DNA from: an uncultured Eubacteriales bacterium
GTDB taxonomy: Bacteria > Bacillota > Clostridia > Oscillospirales > Butyricicoccaceae
Direction of reading: 5' to 3'
Assembly: GCA_910586105.1 (NCBI GenBank)
Contig: CAJUGU010000013.1
Coordinates: 1-45,129 of the forward strand
Length of the DNA: 45,129 nt
The first letter of the stretch is position 1. Every line of letters starts with the position of its first letter. A model generated the notes under the pieces. It ran no database searches. It was not told where the DNA came from and was given only the letters and a program-made list of their open reading frames with translations. Made by a program: the position numbers and the translations under genes. Positions 33,505 to 41,275 of the stretch are shown here, in pieces.

Positions 33505-34326
33505 ATGGCAGAAAAGAAACTTTCCAAGAAGGCGCTCGCCAAGTCCTTCCGGAACTGGTATTACGGGCATCTGACCTGCTTTTCGCAGGAGCATATGCAG
33601 ACCTTCGGCTACCTGTGCGCGATGCTGCCGCTGGTAGAAGAGCTGTACGACACCAAGGAGGAACAGAAGGCAGCGCTCCAGACCTATTCCGCATTTTTCA
33701 ACACCGAGCCGCAGCTTGGTACCGTGGTCGTCGGCATGACCGCCGGTCTTGAGGAGGCCAAGGCGAACGGCGAGGAAATCGACGGCGAAATGATCAACGG
33801 TATCCGCGCCGGTCTGATGGGCCCGGTTGCCGGTATCGGCGACAGCCTTGTCGTCGGTACGCTGATCCCGATCCTGCTGGGCATTGCGCTCGGCCTGTCC
33901 ACCGGCGGTTCGCCGCTCGGCGCGATCTTCTATATGATTGTTTACAACGTAGTGCTGACCCTCGGCATGCGGTTCCTGTACTACACCGGCTACCGGCTCG
34001 GCGGCAAAGCGGTCGAAATGATCGTCGGCGAAAAAGCAAACGCGATCCGCGAATCGGTCATTATGCTGGGCACGATCGTTATCGGCGCGGTCGCCGCAAG
34101 CTGGATCTCCATCACAACACCGATGGTCATTCCCGGCGGTATCGCCCTGCAAACCGGCGTATTCGACGCGATCTTCCCCAAAATGCTCCCGATGGCGGTC
34201 GTCCTGTTCTGCTATTGGCTGATGAGCAAGAAAAAGCTCGCCCCGACTACCGTCATGCTGGTGCTGGTCGCGGTCGCGCTGGTCGGCGTGCTGCTCGGAT
34301 TCTTCGATCCGCAGCTAGCATACTAA
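33505..34326 (+). CDS. PTS mannose/fructose/sorbose-family IID
   Basis: This 273-aa membrane partner of IIC has the IID signatures FGYLCAMLPLVEELY, FFNTEPQLGTVVVGM and GLMGPVAGIGDSLVVGT, and C-terminal membrane helices. GAGGAGGAG within the end of IIC serves as ribosome binding site for ATG 33505. The exact hexose is not determined by sequence. A ManA-ROK enzyme encoded 3.5 kb downstream makes mannose or a related hexose plausible. Confidence 0.93.
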   Translation: MAEKKLSKKALAKSFRNWYYGHLTCFSQEHMQTFGYLCAMLPLVEELYDTKEEQKAALQTYSAFFNTEPQLGTVVVGMTAGLEEAKANGEEIDGEMINGIRAGLMGPVAGIGDSLVVGTLIPILLGIALGLSTGGSPLGAIFYMIVYNVVLTLGMRFLYYTGYRLGGKAVEMIVGEKANAIRESVIMLGTIVIGAVAASWISITTPMVIPGGIALQTGVFDAIFPKMLPMAVVLFCYWLMSKKKLAPTTVMLVLVAVALVGVLLGFFDPQLAY

Positions 34327-34398
34327 AAACTGCCCATATCACAAGCGTTTTCTGCGTGTTTTGTACCCCCTGAAGGCTTCCGCAGGACGGAAACCGTT

Positions 34399-34599
34399 CC
34401 GATCCTCCCCGCCGGCCAGACCGGCGGGGAGGGCGGGAGCCCTCGCAGATACGCCGCTTTGCTTTCGCAGCCCAAACCCGCCCGCAGGCGGAAATGGGAG
34501 TCCAGAGGGGCGAGCCCCTCTGGCGCTGTCCGCGTAGGACGCCTCCCCGGCGGGGGGCGGGATTCCCAAGGGCAGAGCCCTTGGGCGCCGTCCGCGGAG
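34399..34599 (+). repeat. Two-hairpin interspersed repeat, full copy B plus half copy C
   Basis: Copy B (34399-34537) aligns end to end with the minus strand of 1-137. It has hairpin one (34404-34415 with 34421-34432), the CCCGCCCGCAGGCG linker, hairpin two (34502-34510 with 34515-34523) and the GCTGTCCGCGTAG tail. Copy C (about 34546-34599) repeats only the second hairpin (CCCAAGGGC with GCCCTTGGG) and tail. Loops and stems vary while pairing is kept. It sits between the IID gene and the small membrane protein gene. Confidence 0.78.
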
Positions 34600-34626
34600 G
34601 ACATCCCCGAAAAGGAGTTTGCGATC

Positions 34627-34923
34627 ATGAAAAAAGAAGAAAAGAAACGCGCTTCCGCCGCGCGGCTGCTCGAAGAAGCGCAGCTGCAAAAAAATGCGCT
34701 CAAACGGCTCGGCGGCTGGCAGCGCAACGCAATGCTGGCATCGACCTGCGGGGCGGCGCTGGCATGGTGGGGCTTGTCCGGGAACGGCGTACAGCTCGTT
34801 TGCGGGGCCGCAGGCGTGCTGGCCGCCCTGCTGGGGATCCTCTGCGCAGCGATCCTCGGGCTGGGTATCCGGAACGGGAACCGTAACGTGGAACGGCTCC
34901 TGCGGGCTGCGGAAGCCCTATAA
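34627..34923 (+). CDS. Small two-helix membrane protein, function unknown
   Basis: This 98-aa protein has a charged N-terminal helix (KKEEKKRASAARLLEEAQLQ) and two membrane segments (about residues 35-52 and 56-76, AGVLAALLGILCAAILGL). AAAGGAG lies nine bases before ATG 34627. It stands in the PTS operon, after the repeat copies and before the HAD gene. No family recognised. Confidence 0.7.
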   Translation: MKKEEKKRASAARLLEEAQLQKNALKRLGGWQRNAMLASTCGAALAWWGLSGNGVQLVCGAAGVLAALLGILCAAILGLGIRNGNRNVERLLRAAEAL

Positions 34924-35003
34924 CATCGGTCACAGCAGGCGGTACGGTATGCCTTACCATGGCCAGATCCGCCTGCCGACATAAGGAAACGGAGGCCAGA
35001 AGG

Positions 35004-35810
35004 ATGCAGGATATTCGGCTGCTATGTATTGATATCGACGGCACGCTTCTTGACTCCCGCCATCAGCTGCCGTCCGAAAATCGGACGGCAGTTTTATGGG
35101 CTGCGGAGCAGGGCGCGACCGTCTGCCTGATGACCGCCCGCCCGCCCGGAGCGACCTTTTCCATCCAGCGGGAGCTGGATATCTCCGGCCCTGTCGCCTG
35201 CTTTGGCGGCGGGTTGCTGGAATATCACGGCGAACGGCTGTCCGACTGCCGTATCCCCGCACGGACCGCCGCGCTGCTGGCGCAGGAATGCAGGCTGCGC
35301 CAGGTACACCTGAGCGTCTACCGTGATACCCGCTGGTATGTCGATCATGAGGACTTGTGGAGCATCCAGGAAGGCCGGATCACCGGGCTGACCCCGACGT
35401 GCGCCGATTTGCAAAACCTGGTCGCGTCCTGGGAACGCTGGGGCGCGCACAAGCTTCTTTTTATGGGCGAGCCCGAACCGCTGGATCTGCTTCAGACAAC
35501 GCTGGAAAAACGGGAGCTGTCGATCCAACTGCTGCGCTCCAAGGATACCTATCTGGAAGCGATCCCCGAAGGCGCGGGCAAGGCCGAAGCCATGCATACG
35601 CTGTGCGGACGGCTCGGGATCGACCCCGCCCAGGTGCTGGCGCTCGGCGATCAGGACGTGGACGCGTCGCTGCTACAGGCGGCGGGCTTCGGCGTGGCGA
35701 TGGCGAATTCGTCGCCCGCAGCGCTGCGCGCCGCACCGTACCGCACCGAGTCCAACGACGCGGCGGGCGTGGCGAAGGCAATTTACCGGGCCTTTCAAGG
35801 GACGCTTTGA
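35004..35810 (+). CDS. Cof-type HAD phosphatase
   Basis: This 268-aa sugar-phosphate or nucleotide phosphatase belongs to the HAD IIB (Cof) group. Motif I is CIDIDGTLLDS with the nucleophile and acid Asp pair. Motif II is MTARP (Thr), and motif III/IV is LALGDQDVDASLL. The capping domain lies between them. GGAGG precedes ATG 35004. In a sugar PTS operon it could remove phosphate from accumulated sugar phosphates (inference). The stop is 17 bases before the PHP start. Confidence 0.88.
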   Translation: MQDIRLLCIDIDGTLLDSRHQLPSENRTAVLWAAEQGATVCLMTARPPGATFSIQRELDISGPVACFGGGLLEYHGERLSDCRIPARTAALLAQECRLRQVHLSVYRDTRWYVDHEDLWSIQEGRITGLTPTCADLQNLVASWERWGAHKLLFMGEPEPLDLLQTTLEKRELSIQLLRSKDTYLEAIPEGAGKAEAMHTLCGRLGIDPAQVLALGDQDVDASLLQAAGFGVAMANSSPAALRAAPYRTESNDAAGVAKAIYRAFQGTL

Positions 35811-35827
35811 ACGGAGGAGGTGCGGAA

Positions 35828-36736
35828 ATGTCGTGGCTGGATCTGCATTTGCATTCCGCCGCAAGCCCCGATGGGGAAATCTCGCCGCGCGGGCTGGCGG
35901 AGCTTTGCCGTCAGGAAAAGATCGCGCTGGCAGCGCTGACCGACCGGAATACGGCCGAAGGCGTCACCGAATTCATGTGGCGGGGCGCGCAGCTGGGCAT
36001 CCGCACAGTGCCCGGGATTGAACTGGAATGCACGCTGGACGGCGACCGGGCCGACGTTCTGGGGTATGGGATCGAAACGGCAAAAATGCCGGAGGCCGAA
36101 GGCGGCGCGCTCCCATCTGCAGAGCAGGCGATCCAGACGATCCACGACGCGGGCGGGCTTGCCGTGCTGGCGCACCCCGGAACGGTCTTCGGGACGGAGG
36201 AGGAAAGCGCGGAGGCCGCGCTCCGGCTCCCCTTTGACGGGATCGAGGTGTTCAGCAGCTTCCATGATGCGGAACTGACCGCGTTCTATTGGACGCTTGC
36301 CGAAAAGCACGGGCTGCTGAAAACCGGCGGCAGCGATTTTCACCGCCTTTCCGACCCGGAACGCCGGATCGGTCGGGTGCAATTTTATCATCAGGAAACA
36401 GCGATCCGGGATGCGCTGCTCAACGCGATCCGCGAAGGGCCGCCGTATTCCGGCAGGAAAAATCAGGAGGCAAGGACTGTGTACACATTTGAATATACGA
36501 TCACCGATCCGGTCGGGCTGCACGCCCGTCCGGCGGGAGAACTGGCGAAGGAAGCCAAAAAGTACGCCAGCAAGGTCATAATTTGCAAAGGCGAGAAACG
36601 CGCCGAGGCGACCCGGCTGATGTCCGTGATGGGCATGGGCGTCAAGTGCGGCGATACCGTCCGGGTCGAGGTGGACGGCGAGGACGCAGAGCAGGCTGGC
36701 CCTGCGGTGGAAGCGTTCTTCAAGGCGAAGTTTTAA
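35828..36736 (+). CDS. PHP-domain phosphoesterase fused to an HPr domain
   Basis: This single 302-aa frame has residues 1-217 as a PHP metallophosphoesterase: DLHLHSAASPDG (HxH ligands), VPGIELE, LAHPGTVFG and TGGSDFH. It runs without a stop into a complete HPr domain. Its stop-free junction (QEARTVYTFEY) contains a ribosome binding site and GTG start, so the HPr may also be made alone. PHP proteins of this kind hydrolyse phosphodiesters or nucleotides; the substrate is unknown. ATG 35828 follows GGAGG. A real PHP-HPr fusion would be unusual; loss of the PHP stop codon is the plain alternative. Confidence 0.8.
   Translation: MSWLDLHLHSAASPDGEISPRGLAELCRQEKIALAALTDRNTAEGVTEFMWRGAQLGIRTVPGIELECTLDGDRADVLGYGIETAKMPEAEGGALPSAEQAIQTIHDAGGLAVLAHPGTVFGTEEESAEAALRLPFDGIEVFSSFHDAELTAFYWTLAEKHGLLKTGGSDFHRLSDPERRIGRVQFYHQETAIRDALLNAIREGPPYSGRKNQEARTVYTFEYTITDPVGLHARPAGELAKEAKKYASKVIICKGEKRAEATRLMSVMGMGVKCGDTVRVEVDGEDAEQAGPAVEAFFKAKF
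36479..36736 (+). CDS. HPr-like phosphocarrier with internal start, Ser46 replaced
   Basis: This is the HPr part of the frame above, as an 85-aa protein from GTG 36479 with AGGAGG eight bases upstream. GLHARPAG gives the phospho-accepting His15. At the regulatory site, where Gram-positive HPr reads KSIMGVMS, this one reads TRLMSVMG, so the HPr-kinase target Ser46 is Arg. It should carry phosphate to IIA but escape Ser-phosphorylation and CcpA signalling. That suggests a dedicated HPr for this PTS, with the general HPr elsewhere. Confidence 0.82.
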   Translation: MYTFEYTITDPVGLHARPAGELAKEAKKYASKVIICKGEKRAEATRLMSVMGMGVKCGDTVRVEVDGEDAEQAGPAVEAFFKAKF

Positions 36737-37482
36737 CGCGGCCGGGGGTTCCCGCCAGCCCCGGCAAACGCTGGGGCGGATGCGCGGGAGTATCCATCGA
36801 TAAGGGCGGGGACATTTTCAAACGTCATGTTCGAGAACCGCGCTCCGGTAGTGGATGCCAGTGCTCCATCCAGCCAGAAATCGAAACCGGTTACCATCCA
36901 GCATGTCAAAAACGATGCTGCTACAGTCCATTTGACAGCTACGGCAAAGGATGCGGACGCTGGCAGTTGATTCCGGATCCGGACTATGTTGGCAACGGCG
37001 GCAGCGCGGAGACGAACGGCGTGATGAATTTTGATAAGGATTCTTGCGCTGCAATGACGTATTATCTGCACGATTTCGGAACTGCTGAAAACCCCAACAT
37101 TCCGGTGGTCACCGATCTGAACTGGATGAATACATGGGACTATTGCAACAAAGTGGCAAGGTGCGCGGATCCGGAACAGACCTTCAATGGAACCTTCTGG
37201 GATGTGCCCGCTGCGGAATGGTTTGCTTCCGCAGTCCAATACGTTACGGCAAACGGCATGATGGCGCAGATCCTGTATAATATCGAAGGCGGCACGGGCG
37301 GCGCGCCCGCAGCGTTCCCGGATGCTGCATCCAGCGACTGGTTCGCGAATGCGGTCGGCTGGGCGGTAGGCTCCGGACTGTTGTCCGGCAAGTCCGGGAA
37401 CCGTCTCGATCCCGCAGGACAGGCGACCCGCGCCGAAGTCGCTCAGATCCTGATGAACTTCGGCCAGAATATCGCACGATAA
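36737..37482 (+). pseudogene. Frameshifted remnant of an SLH-anchored surface protein
   Basis: One frame reads AGTFSNVMFENRAPVVDASA up to DAAT VHLTATAKDADAGS and then a stop. A second frame takes over near 36960 with WQLIPDPDYVGNGGS, and continues with WNTWDYCNK-like ectodomain (MNTWDYCNKVARCADPEQTF) into SLH sequence. The SLH part is short: AAEWFASAVQYVTANGMMAQ joins directly to ILYNIEGG. A final SLH repeat follows, ending TRAEVAQILMNFGQNIAR. No signal peptide or start is present. Compared with the SLH protein at 1728-4694, the first repeat lacks 18 residues between two GMM strings and the middle repeat is missing. Confidence 0.75.
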
Positions 37483-37591
37483 ACAAAGATATTTCCACAG
37501 ACGGAAGGAATCGTAAACCGATCCGCGCACAGCCGGGAGCACCCCGACCGGTTGTGGAACAAAACGGCATTGCCTGAATCGAGGCTGCGGC

Positions 37592-37629
37592 AAAAAGGCT
37601 TCCGTCCAACCGGACGGAAGCCTTTTTTG
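37592..37629. terminator. Strong rho-independent terminator
   Basis: A perfect 16-bp stem (37592-37607 with 37612-37627, AACC loop) with A-run on one side and T-run on the other, so it can act in both directions. It isolates the SLH remnant from the HTH/ManA-ROK genes. Confidence 0.9.
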
Positions 37630-37670
37630 TTATAAATTGGAAAGATTTGGAACGATAGGGAGGATGGAAT

Positions 37671-37901
37671 ATGACGCAGTATATGACGATCCCGGAGGCG
37701 GCGCTCCGGTGGGAGATTGCTCCGGATACAATCCGTGCAGGATGCCTCCGGCATGAGATCCGCGGCGCGGTCCGCTTTGGACGAAGCTGGCTGATTCCGG
37801 AGAGCGCGCAGCGGCTGTCCATGGCCGAAAAGGCGGGCCGGAAACCGGAGCCGCGAAGGGCCTGGGATCAAAAGATACGGTATGTGGGGTGGATGGAATG
37901 A
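37671..37901 (+). CDS. Small excisionase-like HTH DNA-binding protein, second copy
   Basis: This 76-aa paralogue of the protein at 5186-5437 reads YMTIPEAALRWEIAPDTIRA, then EIRGAVRFGRSWLIPESAQR, with a different basic tail ending WDQKIRYVGWME. GGGAGG lies eight bases before ATG 37671. Its stop overlaps the start of the ManA-ROK gene (ATGA), so the two are translationally coupled, which hints that it regulates its own operon. As in the other copy, an SLH gene lies just upstream. Confidence 0.78.
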   Translation: MTQYMTIPEAALRWEIAPDTIRAGCLRHEIRGAVRFGRSWLIPESAQRLSMAEKAGRKPEPRRAWDQKIRYVGWME

Positions 37902-39736
37902 GCATTTTAAAGCTGAAGCCATGCGGCAAGGATTATTTATGGGGCGGACACCGCCTTGCAGAGGAATACGGGAAGGAATGCCGGGGGGACGTGCTCGCGG
38001 AAACGTGGGAGTTGTCCTGCCACCCGGACGGCCCTTCCGTCATTGCGAACGGCAGCTATGCCGGGAAGACCTTGCAGCAATATATTGAGGAGCAGGGGAA
38101 AGCCGTCCTTGGGACGCATTGCAGACGGTTCCGGGATTTTCCGATCCTGGTCAAGTTCATCGACGCAAAGGACAACCTGTCGATTCAGGTACACCCGGAT
38201 AACCGGTACGCGCTGACGCATGAAGGGCAGTATGGAAAAACCGAGATGTGGTACGTGATGGACGCCGGGAAGGACGCGTTTTTATATTATGGCTTTCGTA
38301 AAGAGATCAGCGCCGCAGAGTTTGAGCGGCGTCTCCAGGAGGATACCCTGCTGGAAGTGCTGAACGCGGTTCCGGTGCAAAAGGGCGACGTGCTGTTCAT
38401 CGAATCGGGTACGCTTCACGCGATCGGGAAAGATATCCTGATTGCAGAGATTCAGCAGAATTCCAACGTCACGTATCGCGTCTACGATTACGGACGGGTC
38501 GGGAAAGACGGCCGGAAGCGTGACCTGCATATTGAAAAAGCGTTGGCCGTGACCAAGCTGGTACCGATCCTGCGGGATAAAAGCAGTTACCCGCATGTGG
38601 CGGACTGCGATTATTTTACGGTCGATAAGCTGAACCTGGATGGCCGGATCCTGAAAAAGCTGGAAGGGTTTGTATCCGAGGACTCGTTCGCAAGCATCCT
38701 GTTTTTGGATGGGAAAGGGCAGATCACTGTGGCGGGAGAAACGGTTGCATTCCAAAAAGGCGACAGCTTTTTTATCTCAGCCGGAAGCGGAGGGTTCGAG
38801 ATCGAAGGGGTCTGCGACGCGCTGGTCACGACCATCCGGGAAAAGGCCGGGCCGGTTCGGATCGGTATTGATATCGGCAGCAGCACGACCCGCATCGGAC
38901 TCGTGGACGTACACCAAAAACTGCTTGCCGCCAGTTCCCTGCCGACACGGCCGGAACGCCCGGCGGATGAAATCATCGGCGAGATCGGCGAACGCGTGCA
39001 GGCGCTGCTTGCTCAGGAGGGGATCGAAGTCGACCAGTGCGTTGGCGCAGGGGTCGGTGTGCCGGGGACGGTCGACCGCCGGAAAGGGGTCGTTGTGTAT
39101 TCCAATAACATCCATTGGGAGGATGTCCGCCTTGCGGAGATGCTGGAACCTTATTTGCCAATCCCAATTCAGGTTGCAAACGACGCGGATTGTACGGCGC
39201 TCGGCGAAACGGTCGCCGGGGCCGGAAAGGGCTATCAAAACGTGGTGATGCTTACGTTGGGAACCGGTGTCGGCGGCGGCGTGATCGTAGCCGGTGAGAT
39301 CGTCGGCGGCAGCGAACCCGGCCATATGGCGATCGTTGAGGATGGGGAACCATGCACCTGCGGAAGACGCGGCTGCCTGGAAGCCTATGTCTCGACGCCT
39401 GCATTGGTACGCGCGGCAAAATGCGCGACAGGGAATGCGCTTTGCCCGGAGGAAATCTTCGCAGCAGCCGAACAGGGGGATTGGGAGCTTCAGAAGGTCG
39501 TTGAGACGTATCTCCGCAGATTGGGTACCGGCGTTGTGAATCTGGTCAATCTGTTCCGGCCGCAGCTGGTGCTGTTTGGCGGGACCACGCCGGTTCAAAA
39601 TGAACGGCTGCTGCCGTTTGTACAGGAAATGGTAAAACAAGGCTGCTTTGGCGGCGGAAAGGGCGAACTGCCGGAAATCGAAGCGGCTGCGCTTGGGAAT
39701 GAAGCCGGGATAATTGGTGCGGCAAGCCTTGTTTAA
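37898..39736 (+). CDS. Bifunctional mannose-6-phosphate isomerase / ROK sugar kinase
   Basis: This is one 612-aa fusion enzyme. Residues 1-320 are a type I phosphomannose isomerase with the metal-site strings LSIQVHPDN, GKTEMWYV and ESGTLHAIG. From about residue 325 a full ROK kinase follows: IGIDIGSSTTRIGLVD (phosphate loop), GAGVGVPGTVD, QVANDADCTALGE and TLGTGVGGGVI. The ROK zinc motif is CTCGRRGCLEAY. Free mannose or fructose could be phosphorylated and mannose-6-phosphate isomerised to fructose-6-phosphate in the cytoplasm. Start ATG 37898 overlaps the HTH stop. Both halves look complete with their key residues, so the fusion is likely functional. Confidence 0.9.
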   Translation: MSILKLKPCGKDYLWGGHRLAEEYGKECRGDVLAETWELSCHPDGPSVIANGSYAGKTLQQYIEEQGKAVLGTHCRRFRDFPILVKFIDAKDNLSIQVHPDNRYALTHEGQYGKTEMWYVMDAGKDAFLYYGFRKEISAAEFERRLQEDTLLEVLNAVPVQKGDVLFIESGTLHAIGKDILIAEIQQNSNVTYRVYDYGRVGKDGRKRDLHIEKALAVTKLVPILRDKSSYPHVADCDYFTVDKLNLDGRILKKLEGFVSEDSFASILFLDGKGQITVAGETVAFQKGDSFFISAGSGGFEIEGVCDALVTTIREKAGPVRIGIDIGSSTTRIGLVDVHQKLLAASSLPTRPERPADEIIGEIGERVQALLAQEGIEVDQCVGAGVGVPGTVDRRKGVVVYSNNIHWEDVRLAEMLEPYLPIPIQVANDADCTALGETVAGAGKGYQNVVMLTLGTGVGGGVIVAGEIVGGSEPGHMAIVEDGEPCTCGRRGCLEAYVSTPALVRAAKCATGNALCPEEIFAAAEQGDWELQKVVETYLRRLGTGVVNLVNLFRPQLVLFGGTTPVQNERLLPFVQEMVKQGCFGGGKGELPEIEAAALGNEAGIIGAASLV

Positions 39737-39742
39737 AAACGT

Positions 39743-39785
39743 TGCAAAAAACTGCTGATCCGTTTCGTTTCAGCAGTTTTTTGCA
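39743..39785. terminator. Rho-independent terminator after ManA-ROK
   Basis: A perfect 16-bp stem (39743-39758 with 39770-39785, 11-nt loop) carrying A- and T-runs, starting seven bases after the stop codon. Confidence 0.9.
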
Positions 39786-39909
39786 TGGGCAAAGGACTTC
39801 CTTTTTGATATGTTTTTGGGCAGTCAGATTAGCCGTTGCAGCCCGCTTTCCATAAAAAGCTCTCTTTGGGAGCGGTGACGCCGCCGAAGTAAATCTGTCA
39901 GGATAGGGC

Positions 39910-39961
39910 TTGACAAACAGACCGTTGGTATGATATTATCAGATACATACTCGTGGTATGT
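39910..39961 (+). promoter_or_regulatory. Promoter and operator of the TetR gene
   Basis: TTGACA (39910-39915), an 18-bp spacer and TATTAT (39934-39939) form a good sigma-A promoter. Directly downstream, ACATAC-N5-GTATGT (39945-39961) is a perfect inverted repeat covering the expected transcript start. This is a typical position for TetR autorepression. Confidence 0.65.
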
Positions 39962-39979
39962 TATAGAGGTGGAGAAGCA

Positions 39980-40636
39980 TTGGCAAGGAATAAACACCCG
40001 GAAGAAACCGTCAACCTGATATTGGATGTCGCATTCCGTTTGTTCATGGAAAAAGGGTATGAACATACATCCATTCAAGATATTATCAACCATTTAGGCG
40101 GTTTGAGCAAGGGCGCTATTTATCATCATTTTAAATCAAAGGAAGATATTTTAGTAGCGGTGACGGACCGCATGACGGCGGAATCGAATCAAATGCTTGC
40201 AGTGATCCGCGACCGTACCGACCTGAACGGTCAGGAAAAATTGAAAATGATATTTAAGGAATCGATCAACCGACCGGTGCAGGAGAAAATTTTTACCGTC
40301 GCGCCGGACTTTCATAACAACCCAAAACTGCTTTTCAGCCTTTTGCATGATACTATCGAGGAAGCGGCTCCAAACTATATTGTGCCAATCATTCGGCAGG
40401 GGATCGCAGATGGTTCGATCAAAACCGACTTTCCCGAACCGTTAGCTGAATTGGTTTTGCTGGCGGCAAACGTTTGGATGAATCCTATGATATTTGATAG
40501 TACAGCGGAGGAATCCTACCGCAAGTTTATGGTATTCCGCCAAATGCTGCAAGGATTTGGTTTGGATATTGTCGACCGCGAAATGTTGGAACGATTACAG
40601 GAATTGGCATTCATTTATCAAAAAAATAAACAATAG
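39980..40636 (+). CDS. TetR-family transcriptional repressor
   Basis: This 218-aa repressor has the TetR N-terminal HTH: ILDVAFRLFMEKGYEHTSIQ, then GLSKGAIYHHFKSKEDIL. A helical ligand-binding domain of normal length follows. I chose TTG 39980, preceded by GAGGTGGAG; the frame also opens at 39953, which lacks a site and overlaps the operator. It should repress itself and the transporter genes behind it (ABC remnant and MFS) until an exported compound binds. Confidence 0.88.
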   Translation: MARNKHPEETVNLILDVAFRLFMEKGYEHTSIQDIINHLGGLSKGAIYHHFKSKEDILVAVTDRMTAESNQMLAVIRDRTDLNGQEKLKMIFKESINRPVQEKIFTVAPDFHNNPKLLFSLLHDTIEEAAPNYIVPIIRQGIADGSIKTDFPEPLAELVLLAANVWMNPMIFDSTAEESYRKFMVFRQMLQGFGLDIVDREMLERLQELAFIYQKNKQ

Positions 40637-40730
40637 TTCAAGCGCTTTGCGCTTCGGAAAATTGTCGATCGATATCTGCCCTGAAAAATGGGCGGATATC
40701 TTTTAAAGATTATACATACCGGCATACGGT

Positions 40731-41271
40731 ATGGAAAGGGATATCCTGAAGAATATTATGGAGGTAAATTCCGTAGAAAAGAGCTATGGAATGGAACGGA
40801 TCATAGATCGTTGTAGTTTTGCGATCCGGGAAGGAGAGATCTATGGGCTTTTGGGGATCAACGGCGCAGGGAAAACGACTTTGATGACCGCGCTGGCGTT
40901 AGCCTGTTTCAGCATTTTTTCCGCAGCGGTTGTGGCGAAAGTGACTGTAAACGCATACTGTGGAAAATGCATCGGTTTTATTCAGCAGCCCGATCGATCG
41001 AAAGGTCATGTCTGGGACAAAGTGTCGGATCGTCAGCGGTATTACAACGGCTTCCGCCGTTGGAGTGATCGCCGCGGCATTCGGATGGAAAAACGTTCTG
41101 TGATTGCGACGGTTACTTGCGCGTTGCTGATCGTCTGCGCATTAACAAATTGTATCACGTTTTGCCGAACCGTATGATTGGAGTCATGACGATCATGTGT
41201 TTGATCCCTGGCATAACAGCAGGTTTTGTATATCGACTTTTGGAAAACGGGAATGAGAAAATGGAGGTTTG
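40731..41271 (+). pseudogene. Collapsed ABC efflux transporter (ATPase start joined to permease end)
   Basis: The frame begins as an ABC ATPase (MEVNSVEKSYGMERIIDRCS, Walker A GINGAGKTTLM) and, directly after Walker A, changes to a membrane-permease-like string (ALACFSIFSAAVVAKVTVNA). It stops at 41177. A shifted frame continues to 41271 with MIGVMTIMCLIPGITAGFVY, like a permease C terminus. The Walker B, signature motif and most of the permease are missing. A large internal deletion of an ATPase-permease gene pair plus a frameshift is the likely history. Confidence 0.7.
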
Positions 41272-41275
41272 AACC

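Noticed and set aside
32678..33694. 338-codon minus-strand frame opposite PTS IIC/IID
   Set aside because: It is a mirror frame; the plus-strand genes carry clear PTS signatures.
36940..36980. Programmed frameshift in the SLH remnant
   Set aside because: No slippery heptamer or downstream structure was seen, and the gene also lacks a start and has internal deletions, so decay is simpler.
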